NCBI RefSeq assembly: GCF_964340395.1
Contig: NC_135554.1
Location: 26,654,092-26,718,091, forward strand
DNA from: Glandiceps talaboti
Lineage: Eukaryota; Hemichordata; Enteropneusta; Spengelidae
DNA length: 64,000 nucleotides
Direction: 5' to 3'
The position numbers and the translations under genes were made by a program. Positions 38,751-51,800 of the stretch are shown one piece after another; position 1 is the stretch's first letter; each line of letters opens with the position of its first letter. Below the pieces are notes generated by a model. The model saw nothing but the letters and a program-made list of their open reading frames with translations. It had not been told where the DNA came from and did no database searches.

Positions 38751-39968
38751 GCAAACGAACGAACGAACGACAAGTATAGGAACAAATAAAATAATTAAAT
38801 AAACCAGCAAATAAACAGATACTCATGGGGGTATCTATACCATCACTACAAAAAACACCATATCTAGTATACCCTCATGAGTATCTGTTTATTTACTGGT
38901 TTATTTAATTATTTTATTTGTTCCTATACTTGTCGTTCGTTTGCTTGTTCATTTATTTGTTTGTTTGTTTGTTTGTTTGTTTCGTTTCGTTTTGTTTGTC
39001 ACACGGTTCCTAGGTTCCCTGTGGATAAAGTACTCGCCCCCACCCTCTGTATAGTAAAGAATAGTACAGTACAGTACAGTACAGTACGGTACAGTACAGT
39101 ACAGTACAGTACAGTACAGTACAGTACAATATAGTATAGTATAGTATAGCACCTCCAGTGTATGGGAGGTAAAAAGTGATAGTTTGTCCTAAAAACTCAC
39201 TGTTCTCCTGTCTTATTTCGCCAATGAAGAGCAAGGTATGGTTGCCCATTACAGATAACATCATGTAGCCCATCAGCAAAATGTGTTATAGAGGGCGTCC
39301 TTTTCAAGTGAAGATCTACCGCTGCTGCAATACTGGCCTTTGAGTTGGTTGGTATCACTGTCAAGTCGGTGTCTTTAGTTTCGTCAAAGTTGAAAGCAAT
39401 GTAAGTTCCCACACATTTTGATTGTGAAGCTGTTTCGACTATTTCTTCCACCTCTTTAGTAGTCCTAGGGATTTGTGAATTTCCCGGAAATTCTACCCCA
39501 AGTAATTTAGAGACTCGACCTGTGTCCGTTTCGTAAGAACGTTTGTAATGGTTGAATTCCTCAGGTAAAGAGTAAGTCCTCATGTAAACAGTTTCAATAT
39601 TGTTGTTACATTCTCTAGTGAACTCTTCTACATCAGCAGTATTGATTATATCGGAAAGCTTTGAGACATCAAATGTAGCACTGAATGCCACGGCAGTAAA
39701 ATCGTGATCTTCTTTATGTCTAAATATTGGAGCAAGAACAAGTGTTCTGTTCAAATACATAGCATACTGAGACGCAACTTTGATATGCTTGAAATGATAA
39801 TTTGGACCGCCACCAGCCGCAAGTCCCAACGGAAAGAGGTACTGTCTTTCATAATCCGTATACTTGGAGTACATTAATGTCTGTAAAAGTGGAAATTTAC
39901 ACTAACTATAAAAGTTGGACAAAAATATTTTATTAGTAATATAGTCATCGGTAATATGTTGTGTTGTG

Positions 39969-40013
<45 letters not shown>

Positions 40014-41551
40014 CGTGCGTGCGTATGTATGTATGTATGTATGTATGTATGTATGTATGTATGTATGTATGTATGTATGTATGTATGTATGTATGTATGT
40101 ATGGATGTATGTATGTATGTATGTATGTATGTGTACGTACGTATGTATGTATGTATGTATGTATGTATGTATGTATGTATGTATGTATGTATGTATGTAT
40201 GTATGTCTGCGTTCGTTCGTTCGTGTTGGCTGTGACACTGGCTTTAACTTTAACTAAACAGTGTGAAATTTACGGAGTAAAATACAACTGTAACTATACT
40301 TGATTATGTCGACAATACTTAATATAATTGCCAAATTATCATGTTATAACTTATATCAAACTCGTGGTATTGCCAAATGTTATAACTTATATCAAACTCG
40401 TGTCATTGCCAAATTATCATGTTATAACGTATATCAAACTCGTGGTATTACCAAACTATCATGTTATAACATACTAGTATATCAAACTCGTGGTATTATC
40501 AAATTATCATGTTATAACTTACTAATATATCAAACTCGTGGTATTACCAAATTATCATGTTATAACATACTAGTATATCAAACTCGTGGTATTACCAAAT
40601 TATCATGTTATAACTTATATCAAACTCGTGGTATTACCAAATAAACGTTAATTGAACAGTATGACCGTTTATGTTTATTACGTTCGTCTGATAGTGAAGT
40701 GTAAAATCGTGCATTCCACCCTGAATTCTCCTTTTTTTAAATCAACAAAAAAAACCGAAACACATGACAACTCATAATATTATAGTGATATTTCATACGT
40801 GAGTGTCTAGTTCAGGTAGTTATCTTTTCCGTTGTTTTCCGTATGGTCTCTGTGTCATTGGTTTCTTCCCATCAGATGTACAGCCATTAGAAACTGGAAG
40901 AACAGTTTCATATTGTCTTTTTAAGTCGGTGTCAGTTTTCGCATGCACTATTTCTTGCGAGACTTCACAATTTTCGCGATTTAAAAAAAAATATTTCTCG
41001 AAGTTTAGGGTCGGTAGTGAAATCTAGGTGGGGTCCGGTAGCCGAAACCAAACAATTTTTAGGTCTAGTTACTGCGACACATATGGCATATTAATTCCTA
41101 CATTTACAATCACAACTAATCCACCAAACATCTGTCACATCAGAATTGAGGTCGATTGTGTGCGAACGGCATATCACAATAATGTACTTGCATCTAGATA
41201 TACTGCTTTGACATCCATCTACCATGATTATTTAGTTAATCTATCCACTCTCTATCTCACATAGATTGCTAGTATCATTAATAAATTTGACAAAATGATA
41301 TAATGTAATAATGAAAAAGGCAAGCGGAAAACAATATATTGATACCTTTTGTGTCAGGATTAAAAGGTCGGTAGACGTGTGTGATATTTTCGTTGCAGGG
41401 ATTAGGCAATCACGTGATACGTTACACAACCCATCTGTTTAACTGGTATCTTTAAATTGGAATATCAACCATTCACCTCCACATGTGCACAGTAGCAACA
41501 AAATCAATACTTACTACCCTGATAATTATCATCACGTGAAACAGGAACCTT

Positions 41552-41583
<32 letters not shown>

Positions 41584-42091
41584 CATACATACATACATAC
41601 ATACATACATACATACATACATACATACATACATACATACATTATCAGTAGACCTATACTGTAAGTGTACGTGGCTGTTATGTGTGTGGTAACCTCTCCA
41701 ACAACTTATGGTATTACTAGTATTTATATGTTCCCGATGAAACTGTAACGTACACGATACATTATGCTTCGTGTAATGCGTTTTTCTCGTCATTTGCACA
41801 TAAAGCAATATGCATGGTGATTTTTGTCAATGAAAAGTTAGCAAACTATCAAAATTCGATTATTGCCGAATTCCATACCTTTGGTAGTCTTGTTTCTCTG
41901 TCATCTACAGTTGTCACCGAAGAGCTGGAGGGTAATATACGTCTCATATCAAATCCAGCAGATGACAACACTGCACTTGAAACATTCGCTCTGGAGGACG
42001 GTAGAATCACCACACCGATGTACACAATTCCGAGAATCACTGTTAAAAAAACTCCGCATAAACCTACCCTTAATTTACGCAACAGTGCCAT
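36921..42091 (-). CDS. Type II membrane protein, GDP-fucose O-fucosyltransferase-like
   Basis: Five coding exons (5'->3'): 41879-42091, 39201-39880, 38351-38510, 37481-37625, 36921-37135; 1413 nt, 470 codons, TAA stop. A short basic N-terminus (MALLRKLR) is followed by one membrane span (residues ~9-30): a signal anchor typical of Golgi/ER glycosyltransferases. The luminal part opens YLFPLGLAAGGGPNYHFKH, a sugar-nucleotide loop region, then LNRTLVLAPIFRHK. HWRNKTGE at 290-297 resembles the GDP-fucose-binding HWR motif, and EVFIGSAWSNWANF near the end matches the FIG-x-S region of O-fucosyltransferases (PF10250/POFUT superfamily). Acceptor unknown; clear identity to POFUT1 or POFUT2 not seen, so no symbol. 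The exon 1-2 join rests on phase and topology. A 432-bp foldback interrupts intron 2. Confidence 0.75.
37893..37948. repeat. (GTT)n microsatellite
   Basis: About 18 GTT units in an intron of the fucosyltransferase-like gene. Confidence 0.95.
38599..39030. mobile_element. Long-armed foldback element with flanking direct repeat
   Basis: Arms of ~200 and ~150 bp: CACAGGGAACCCAGGAACCG (38609) is inverted at the right end (CGGTTCCTAGGTTCCCTGTG, 39004-39023), and ATACTCATGAGGGT-type sequence pairs near the centre (38818/38868). The arms contain (AAAC)n and (AAAT)n. GTGGATAAAG occurs in direct orientation at both borders (38599-38608, 39021-39030), a probable target duplication of 7-10 bp depending on the exact end. 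It lies in the intron between exons 2 and 3 of the fucosyltransferase-like gene. Confidence 0.75.
39062..39150. repeat. (ACAGT)n pentanucleotide repeat
   Basis: Thirteen or so AGTAC units decaying into (AGTAT)n, 50 bp from the exon 2 donor of the fucosyltransferase-like gene. Confidence 0.9.
39959..40206. repeat. (GT)n-(GTGC)n-(GTAT)n compound microsatellite
   Basis: GT run followed by about 45 GTAT units with few interruptions, in intron 1 of the fucosyltransferase-like gene. All frames through it are open by chance. Confidence 0.97.
40325..40645. repeat. ~45-bp tandem repeat, 7 copies
   Basis: The unit contains AAATTATCATGTTATAACTT and ATATCAAACTCGTGGTATTA. Length variants carry ACTAGT or TACTAATAT insertions. 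It lies in intron 1 of the fucosyltransferase-like gene. Confidence 0.9.
40797..41062 (+). repeat. Dispersed repeat R2, copy 1
   Basis: Shares about 260 bp with 63647-63912: TTCAGGTAGTTATCTTTTCC, then ACTGGAAGAACAGTTT, AATTTTCGCGATT and GGTCCGGTAGCCG. Roughly 75-80% identical by eye. No protein family recognised; boundaries uncertain. Confidence 0.65.
41556..41642. repeat. (CATA)n microsatellite
   Basis: About 21 pure CATA units in intron 1 of the fucosyltransferase-like gene. Confidence 0.97.
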
Positions 42092-43247
42092 GTTTCCTTA
42101 AGCCACCTAGAACGACATATCATAGTACACGTTTTACTGATGAAAATTGTATGTCCACGTAGTACTCATTAAGTATGAATGGGAGGGCGATATCAATGGT
42201 TCATCTTTTATGGTATTCCATTGTATATGACCATATGACCATTTAGCATTTTAAAGCAAGAAAGACAATTTTAAAAACATACTTCAAACCAACAAAAATG
42301 AACCAATGCACAAAAGCAAACCGTATTTGATTCTTTCTGGGTCAGTGACGTATATGTGATGCAGACAAGTGGTTACTGGGTAACAAAGTATGGTACCGTG
42401 GATTAGTCACGTGTAGTCGATCGAACAGTGATATTTACATATATTACAATAACAGTCTTTCATCAAATCGAACGACGTTAAGGGAGCGATCAGTTTTTAC
42501 AGCCGGGGGGGGGGGCGGTGACTTTTTGTTGTACTAAAAAATAGTGACCCCCTGCAATTCATCCACAAAACAATCCACCCCCTCCCCCTCTGACAAATAA
42601 AAAACCCACAATGAACCCTCCCCATCTGTTGTCTTGCAAAATACACTATTCTCAAAGCATAATAGCGCACACTGCATAGTTAATTTTACATGTTACATTT
42701 TCAGTAATTTTAAGTGTATCTGGTAAATTGCTAACCAAAATCCATTGCTTCACATGTATAAAGCTCTTTAGACAAGAACCCTATGAGAAGTATGATTGTC
42801 TGTTCACGGACATACAAAATATTCATGGTTTAGTAACCAAAAGTTCTAGGATATCTCTTAGATTGAGTGAACTATTAATATTGATTAATTCAGCTAATTA
42901 TTAGTACAACATTATAAATGGAGTTAATATACGTGTAAACCCATGTCAATAACTGTTACACATAATGATGTACTTGCATCATAAAATGAATTGTTTGCAA
43001 TTAAACCAAGCTTAATAGAACATGATATCACCAACATCATTGACATTGGACAGCATTACATACATGTAACATAACATAACATAACAAAACTAATGAAACT
43101 ATTAACGAAACAACAAAAACAACGAAACGATGGAGTAAAAGGGGTGCATATTTCCAGAGTCAGTGTACGCTAGCCGTCTGTCCGAGAAGTCGGCGTGCGC
43201 CGCGCCCCGCCCCGGTGCAAGTGGAATAATCACGCGTCAAATGGCGC

Positions 43248-43395
43248 GTTTAGTTAGTTTAGTTTATTTCAGTAAAACAACAAGATCGACAGTACAGATA
43301 TACAAATAAAAACTGGTACAAATTGTTGAATTACTTGGATAACCCACAAAGTCAAAGACTTGTTTCCAGTGGGGTCCATACAGTGATTCAAGAAA
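43248..43395 (-). mobile_element. LINE 3' end with (CTAAA)n tail
   Basis: On the minus strand the segment ends TGTTTTACTGAAATAAACTA followed by short ACTAA units, the style of CR1/RTE-type LINE tails. No coding part recognised. Confidence 0.45.
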
Positions 43396-43973
43396 GTGGC
43401 GGGATAAGCAAAGATGTTTAACTACATACATGAAATAGGAAAGAATAACAGAAGTAGGGAAAACGTGGAGGCAAACTAACTAAGGGGTAGACCATTCGAT
43501 ATCCTGGGGAGGGGGGGGGGCTTGGAAGATTGGTGGAGAGTCATTATTTTTATTCGCACCTGCTTGCCTGAGAATTATTTTTTTTCTCCTTCGCCTATGT
43601 TGGAAACTTTTCTTTGCTTCTTTGAGATATCCGGATTTTTTTACGTCAATGTTGAACACCTACATTTGTTGCCTCAATTTTCTGTTTGGTTTTAGCACAT
43701 GGTAATACAGAGAATAAAAAGATGCTGTTCTATCATACACAGATTATATTTAGAAAACTACATATTTCATACATGTTTGATTTTCAATTAAATAAACATC
43801 ATTGACAGTTTTTATGCCATGGTGTGATGACATACTGAAAATACAAATCGGAAACTTGATTGGTGAGCTCAAACATTCAGATAGACCGGTCAGTTTCTCC
43901 AGCTTGGGGGGATAGGGGTGGGGGGTGTCAGTGTTTTTTCCATTGGGCCGACAAAAGGTCACTGACCCCCGTG

Positions 43974-44050
43974 AATAAAGTTTCATAGCATCTTGACAGT
44001 AAGCTGTAGAGGGAAGAGCATTGAGACTGGGATATGTCCACCTCTTGTAT

Positions 44051-44127
<77 letters not shown>

Positions 44128-44622
44128 GGGGGGGAGTCTAGGGGGTCTCCCCCTAGAAGCCCTGGAGGATTTTTACTTCTAAATGCAATGTTTAGGCTAT
44201 TAACAGACACTTTCAGACAATGGTTTACAAACTTTACAAGACAGCTCTAACATGTAAAAAGCAACTACATAAGGTTGAAATATGTTTGAAATAAAGTTCC
44301 CATAGCATCTTGGCAGTAAGAGGTGGAGGAAAGAACTTTGGGGGAGGGGGTTTAGGGTTTAGGGGTGTCCCCCTAGAAGCCCTGGAGGATTTTTACTCTT
44401 AAAGCCAATTTTCAGGCTATTAACAGTCACTTTCAGACAATAATTTGCAAGCTTTACAAGACAGCTCTAACAATTGTAAAAAGTTGATGAAACATTTTTG
44501 AAATAAAGTTTCATAGCATCTTGACAGTAAGAGGTGGAGGGAAGAACTTTGATTTGAGGCTTGGACATGTCTACCTCTTATGGGGGGGGGGGTCCTAGGG
44601 GGTCTCCCCTAGAAGCTTTTCA
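43974..44622 (+). repeat. Threefold tandem repeat, ~210-bp core
   Basis: Copies begin AATAAAGTTTCATAGCATCT at 43975, AATAAAGTTCCCATAGCATC at 44291 and AATAAAGTTTCATAGCATCT at 44501. Each has GTCTCCCCCTAGAAGCC-like sequence, and the first two have TATTAACAGACACTTTCAGA-like sequence. The first is expanded by a 74-bp GT run (44051-44124); the third is cut short. Confidence 0.8.
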
Positions 44623-45769
44623 AGTGGTTTTTTTTTTTACCAATTTTGGTGAATCTTATTGTTGGTTTAACGAATGAGTGGCCTCTGGGGTGATGGAGTC
44701 CAACCCCCCCCCCCCGCCAGATCTGCAATTTTAGGTTATTCATAGCCTCTGAGATATATATTGCCAAGCATCGAAAAGCTAAAGTAAATATAACTGTCCA
44801 TGTTATAAAAGCCTGCCTGTAACATTGGTATAGGGGCATTGATATTGCATGTATAGTAAAGTTACTGGTGTGTTAGAGCACTTTAGGAGGTCATACCTAG
44901 TGTACAATAGAAACTTGAATTTGGGTTGTGGTGTCGATACATGTAGTGTCTGAAATAGGAAGTATATCATCCCTTTTGACAAATTCATACTGAAGAGACT
45001 AGAACAATTTAGATTAAGTTCTTTTGTAAATTATCCAATAGTTTGGATTTTACCATTACAAAACCTTCAAGTTAACTTTTGCCCCAACGTGTAAGATAAG
45101 TGAAGCACTGATTGTGAAACAGCCAAACACTTACATGGCATGTTCTGTAACTAAGGGTGGTAGCTAGGTAATACATGTATTATATGTATAATTTTATGTA
45201 TAGTTATGTTTGAACCCTTACATGAAGTAATATTTAACCATTTATGAAAGAAACAGAGACAAGAGCAAATATATATATATATGTACCATAGGCCAACGAA
45301 ACTGACAGGTCCCTGACATGTGTTTGAAAATGTTTGTCATGATTTGACAAGTGTCCTGGTTGGAGAGGTACGAGCAGGTTGAACAGTATACTCGAACCTG
45401 TGCATCATTTCCCTGCCAAGACATTTTTTTCTAGCAGCAGTGGTCCATCTTTTTTTTCCATCACCCACTCATATCCGGATTTTTTTTCAAGCAAATCCAG
45501 TGGTGGACCCCTAATATATACCGAATAAACTTGCTGTTTTCAGTATCTCTTATTGTACAAATGTACTAGACAGATATGATTTGACCGTATTTCTTTGTGA
45601 TATCTGTTTTATTGATGCTGGTAGATTGTTCATGGCGTAATAGCAGCAGTCGTAAATAAATGAGCTTCTGAATTCAACAGAAAATTACCCCCAAACACAG
45701 TCTTGGATAGACTGCTTTTACCTTTGCAATGGTCAGAGAAGACCCAATCTAGAAATGTGACACTCCTTG

Positions 45770-45865
45770 TAGATTGACGTTTGACCTCGTGCGCTGACCT
45801 ATTCTCAACCAATGAGAGCAAGCATTCGTAGTGTTGACCTTTGACGTCACTTGTGTAATTCCAAG
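45770..45865 (+). promoter_or_regulatory. SPTLC1 proximal promoter
   Basis: A perfect CRE palindrome TGACGTCA lies at 45842-45849, only 16 bp before the ATG. CCAAT is at 45809-45813, and TGACCT half-sites at 45783 and 45835; the latter forms a DR1-like pair with TGACGT. The start codon lies inside CCAAGATGGTGG (45861-45872), close to the YY1 consensus. Motif resemblance only. Confidence 0.6.
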
Positions 45866-48800
45866 ATGGTGGAAACATGGACCTTCGACGAGCTAATTGA
45901 AGCTTTTCAAAAGGTAAACAGCACATTTTTCACGAATTTTCTCTCTATTTCGCAATATAGATTTTCTTTAGATCGAACCTCTGAATGGGGTTTGAAATTC
46001 AATGTCAATCGACTTCAGGATATGATAGTACGTAACCTTTTCAGGAAGCTCGCCTTGAAATGAACTGTATTAGTACTCGATCGCAAGCGTCAGTTGATGG
46101 ACTTCTCCGTACCCACCCAAAGTGCCGTTCAGCTATTAAAACTGTGAAAGTAAACGTACCGTGATCCGAATGTACGAATTGGCCATACACTAGAGCAGTA
46201 ATTCAAAATATTTGGCTATTTCCATTGCTTAATTTATTGTGTACTTTTTCCCGGAATGTGACAAACCCGTTTGTTTGATGTTGTGCGTTTACGGTTTACG
46301 TTTACATTATAGTTACCAAAACAAATACTGACAACCTATTTCATGTAAATGTGACTCGAAATTGACTGTTTAATTTCTGTCATGTACAGCCTAAATATGA
46401 AATCTAAGAGTGTGCTTATACACATGTAAGACGATATTGGGAATAATTTCAAACCAATTCTTTTTTCTGGCATAGACCCTTTTATAGGGTTCAGTTCCTG
46501 TATACTAACTAGGATGGGCAATGTATAGGGTAATATACATGTAAGAATATATTCAGGGACATGGGGTTTGTAGTAGAAACGTTGGTAAGAACTTAATTTG
46601 TTGAGAAACATTGCATCTTCTGAGAAAATGCTAATGGTTAAGATAAGTAAATTAATTGTACCATTACATATACAAGTAGAGAAATGGTTATTTACTTGTA
46701 AACAGTGGTGACAACACTTTGCCCATCTCATTCTTGTCCTAGAACTAGAGTAGTCCATCACAAATAAACATACATTGTACATTGAAGCACTGTTGTAACA
46801 CTGATGTATCCACTTTCTGGCTGCAACAGAGTTACTGTATTTCCTACCTAAAGCCAAATGACACGGACCATATATACAAAGATATCCATGTACGTATGTA
46901 TCTATATACTCACAGAGACAAAGAAGGAATACAAAACTTTTCCTGCACCAATGTGATAGTACCAGATTAACTTGTCTTTCTTTTTGTACAGGCACCTTTG
47001 TATCATATTATTTTTGAAGGGGTGCTAATCATCTGGATTTTCTTCTTAATCTTCAAAAGAAGCTATAAACCTCTCAGACATGAAATACTATCAAAAGCAG
47101 TAAGTACATGTATGGTATTGTCTAAAAATATTTACAACCAACATTTCCCTTATTTCAAATTTGCTTTCATTTACATATCACACATCAGGGTTCTTCCGTA
47201 GTACTAAAGATCAAGAGTAATCCAAAAACCATTTATTGCCTTGAGCATGACTTAAAGTTGACCTGTCAGCATTTCCCTGACACAGTGACTGGGTAGATAT
47301 CAAACCTGTATATTCAGTGACTGGATAGATATCAGACCTGTATATTTTCTTCTAGATTTTATAGACAGGACTGAGGTATAGATTATTCTAAGACCCAATA
47401 GAGAACTTGCAATCCAGACTGAACATGCTCAGATGCAAAGGACTATGGGAGTATCTGTGGTTATCGTAATACCTAATCGTGAGCTACCAATAAAAAAAAA
47501 ATCTCCCACAATTGTCAGAATAACTATGAATTGATCATTCATGGTTGCAAACAATGTAAGAGTATTGTTTAAAATACCGATCCATTAGTATTTGTTATGA
47601 CATTCAACATGGTGGGTTTGCAAATTCCCTATTATTAAGGTTATGCGAATATATGTATTGTCACATAAACTGGAGATTTACACTTTATTTCGGTTTCAGG
47701 AACAAGAACAGTTGATAGAGGAATGGCAGCCTGAACCTTTAGTTCCAAATCAGTCAGAAAATGGAATGGTGAGGTATAAGGTGGTTTCACAGTAAGTAAA
47801 GGTTGAAAATAAGTTCACGTCACATCAATTGTTTAGTTGACTGCTTTGTAAAGTTTTCATCATATAAAATATCAAAAGATATTCGAAATGTATTATAATA
47901 TTTCAGTGCAAAGGTCCACATCAGATAACAATTAAATTGGTTAAAACTAAACAGTTGTGCAGCAGAGCTTTAGAAAACGTTGCACAATGATGATCCTATC
48001 TAATGTCTATGACTATGACTCAACAGATAAGATAGCACTAATGTGTAAAATGTGAGATTGAATCATGCATTGATTGGCCTTGATGATTGCATATTAAGAG
48101 ATTCCAAAAGCAACCTCTTACACATACCATATTACTGACAGATAGAATTAACCCCTAATTGACATGATGTACAATACATATATCCTACAGTATGCAATCA
48201 AACAATTTTCATTGACTATTTTTATTGCTATAGTTACAACTTGTGCAACATATTAAAACTTAAAGTACGTAAATATTGCCATCAATAAAACCATGGGACA
48301 AAGGTATAATGTAAATTCTGTGCTCTCATCTGAGGAAAAGCAATTGATATATCAGACTTTTGTATTCATATGTTTCTGTTTATTTTTAGTAGCCATTGGT
48401 TTATGCCTTTTACTGATAGATAGTCACAACATTTTAATGTTTGAAAATATAGTTTCATCGATAAATTTGTTTCTTTATAAGGCAAGGTGGACCTAAGGTA
48501 ACAGTGGATGGCAAGGAATGCCTCAATTTTGCAACCTTCAACTTTCTTGGTATGTTAGGAAGAAAGTCTATTGAGGTAAGCTAATGGTATTTAATTCTTT
48601 CAAATATAACTGTACTTTGTGTGACACCTTTACTTTCACTTTTTCTTAGGATTAGTACAGACATAAAAAATTGTAATCGAAACCATAAATATTCATACAT
48701 GTAAATACCATTTGTTTTTGTAATGTAGGATGCAGCAGTCAAAGCGCTTAGAAAGTATGGAGTTGGTTCATGTGGTCCTAGAGGATTTTATGGTACAGTT

Positions 48801-51800
48801 GGTGAGTTCATTGACAGTTCTCTGCACTTAATGGATTAACAAACCTTTAGAAGTGAAGAAATTTTCAGTAAAGAGAACAACCCCCAAACGGAAAACAAAC
48901 AAATAAACAAACAAACAATAGCAAAACAAGACATAGATATGACATACATGTATCAGCAAGGTATCAGCCATTCCATAGTTTGTTGTATCTTGATCATCGC
49001 TATCTCACAAAGTGACTTGGTATACAACAACAACAAATGCATATGTTTAGATCCCATGTCACATATGCTGTAGATTTAATAGACTGCATGATGTCAAGTG
49101 AGATACAGTCTAGAGAATCACATTGAGCTATACAGTTCTCCCCATCATATATATTTACAAAAAATGATAATTTTAAAGTTTTCACAGATGTGAATGAATT
49201 TCTACTGTTCATGATAAAATTACATCATACATTTTACGTTGCGTTGTGCTTAGTTGCTTTTAAAGGGAAAGGATACCTTAATACTATTATTTATGTGTCC
49301 TTTCTTTGTTAGATATTCATTTAGAATTAGAGGACAGATTAGCTAAATACATGTCAACAGAGGAAGCCATTTTGTATTCCTATGGGTTTTCAACTGTGGC
49401 TAGTGCTATCCCAGCCTATTCCAAGAGAGGAGATGTCATATTCTGGTAAGTAGTACATGTGTATTTTGTACTTCTTAATAACTTTGTACCTACATGCTTT
49501 TGACCTTGAAGCATTCAATATAAAAATGATAAAATATCAAAGGTTTTCAATATTTAACTTACAGCACCACTTTGTATTGGATACAGGAACTCTATAAATT
49601 TTCTGATTGGTTGATTGATTGATTGATTGATTGGTTGATTTGAAATTCATTTCCCAGTTAATAGTTTGTATACGTATGCAGACTTTCATATTGGTCACAG
49701 GACATGACACCCCAAGGGATGAACACTAGATATTGTTTGGCCTTGGAAAGTTGCAAATAAAACTTCAAAGAGTACCCAACAAGAAGAATTTGTAAGAAAT
49801 AAAGCCAATGTGAGAATAATGATAATGATTAGAGTATTTTGTTAATTTAATTTGACATGTTTAGTGCAAAACATATATTCCCTAGATTAAATGCATCAGT
49901 GGGTGGTGGTGGTGGTGGTGGTGGTGCTGGTGGTGGTGGTCAAATTACAAACTACAGACTTGATTGATTGATTTGTTGGTTTGTTGGTTGGTTGGTTGGT
50001 TGGTTGATTGATTGATTGATTGATTGATTGATCAATGACATTCTACAGGAGACTACAATAATTTATTTTGTTTTATTATCTGTTGTATTTGACAGTGATG
50101 CTGGTGTATGTTTTGCAATACAAATGGGTGTGTTAGCATCTAGAAGTCAAGTGAAATTCTTCAAACACAATGATATGGAAGATTTAGAAAGACTGCTTAA
50201 AGAGCAAGCTGTTGAAGACAAGAAGGTAATTCAGTCTGGTATAAAGTCCTCAACTTTTCCCCAAACATTAAATCAAGATTCACATGAAGTCATGGTTGAA
50301 TACATAGAACATAAACCTTACCAAATTGGTTCTAAAACATTTGCACAAAACGATGGTAATATGTTTAAAGTTGTCTAATTTGAATCCCCCTAATTTTTCA
50401 CTCATAGTGATGAGGCGAATATAAATATTGAGGCATAGTTAGATATTATCCCTTAACGTTTTTCTTCATTCCGCCAAAGAAAAAACAAGTGACCTAAGGG
50501 GCCTTGTCACTCTGAGTCACTAGACAAAGTGACAAAACTCTTTCAGTCATGACTATTTTCCTGCCGACTGAAGAAAAATATTTAAGAATAATATAATTAT
50601 ACCTCCTCAAACATAATTTATGAAAAATCAGGAAAACATAATGATGATGTAGAGTGTTCTGATTAATATTTCTAATATTTCTGATATTTCTGATATTTCA
50701 AGCACAGCAAAACCATAGATATAGACATGGGTTGTCATGACATAGAATAGTCAGGGTATACAATCCATATTTTCTGTTCAAAGACGATAACTTAGTTTGT
50801 GCATGCTATAATATCTAATTATCCTGTTGTTGTAGGTTAAGTTGAATAGCCAAGTTGCTTCAGTTAGCACAACTTTTGTACTCTTCTTGTTAGTATATCT
50901 GAAACACAGTGATCTATGTCTTCTTTTTGATGATCAGAATCCCCGGAAAGCCAAGGTAACCAGAAGATTTCTAGTTGTGGAAGGGCTATACATAAATTAT
51001 GGGGACATAGCACCGTTGAAGGAACTGGTAAGTTTGCTGTATTTACATGTTGAAAGAAATCAAATCAAATGCAAGAAATGATTATTCCTGTTTTTGTTTT
51101 ACAAACATGGTTATAGAATTTAACATATGCTTAAATATGTTATTAGATTAATGATACTGAAGAGTATGATACAATATAGTTACCGGAAGAAGATGAAGTA
51201 GTGAGAGATATTTAGGCGACTCTTCAATTGTATATAGTGGTAGTGCGATTTCAATAACATTGAGGTCAGATTTCTTGTCATTAACAAAATAGTGACACAT
51301 TTCAAGTTTTCAGAAGGATCAAAGTTTGTAACTTCCTTTGTTTTTGGGATTGTTATATCACTTCTTTCCTGACAACAATGTTTTTCTTCTTCAAATTTTC
51401 ATGTTTACAAACATTTCTTATTTATCTTACAGCTTGAAATGAAATACAAATACAAAGTGCGACTGTTTGTTGATGAGAGTATTTCATTTGGTGTTCTTGG
51501 TGCACATGGTAAAGGCCTTACAGAACATTGTGGCATTCCAGTAAGTATACACTAGTCGTTGATCCTCTGGACTTAAGAGAGGCTGGCTTGGAATCTACAG
51601 GTTGTAATTTCAAGCCTCGCCTGCACCATTTGTTTCTGAATGGCTGAAATCCTTGAGCAAGATTTGTACCACACTTGTGCCTCAGTCAACCCAGCTTTAT
51701 GATTGGGACCTGGTAGGATAGATGTTGCAATTTGAATGTTTTAGTCTGTGCTTACAGAGGCTGCAATGGATTGTATGCTTTCTAGGGAGTTGAGGAAGTA

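Larger units (their letters stand above)
42092..45865. other. Divergent intergenic region, repeat-rich
   Basis: No gene found. It contains G- and C-homopolymers (42508, 43507, 44583, 44706), two related segments near 42478-42640 and 43860-43980 (GATCAGTTTTTACAGCC / GGTCAGTTTCTCCAGC), a CpG-rich patch at 43165-43250, a LINE tail and a threefold long repeat (own entries). The fucosyltransferase-like promoter should lie just above 42091, but I see no clear element. Confidence 0.65.

Noticed and set aside
43165-43250. CpG island promoter
   Set aside because: GC-rich for less than 100 bp, adjacent to a LINE tail and not near a gene start. More likely part of a repeat.
46336-46995. 219-codon minus-strand frame
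   Set aside because: Antisense to SPTLC1 intron 1 and its exon 2 acceptor, with no domain pattern. Chance frame in AT-rich intron.
50028-50378. SPTLC1 exon 7 extended past 50225
   Set aside because: The open frame continues 50 codons, but a donor at 50226 restores the conserved join EDKK-NPRKAKV; the extension has no counterpart in the family.
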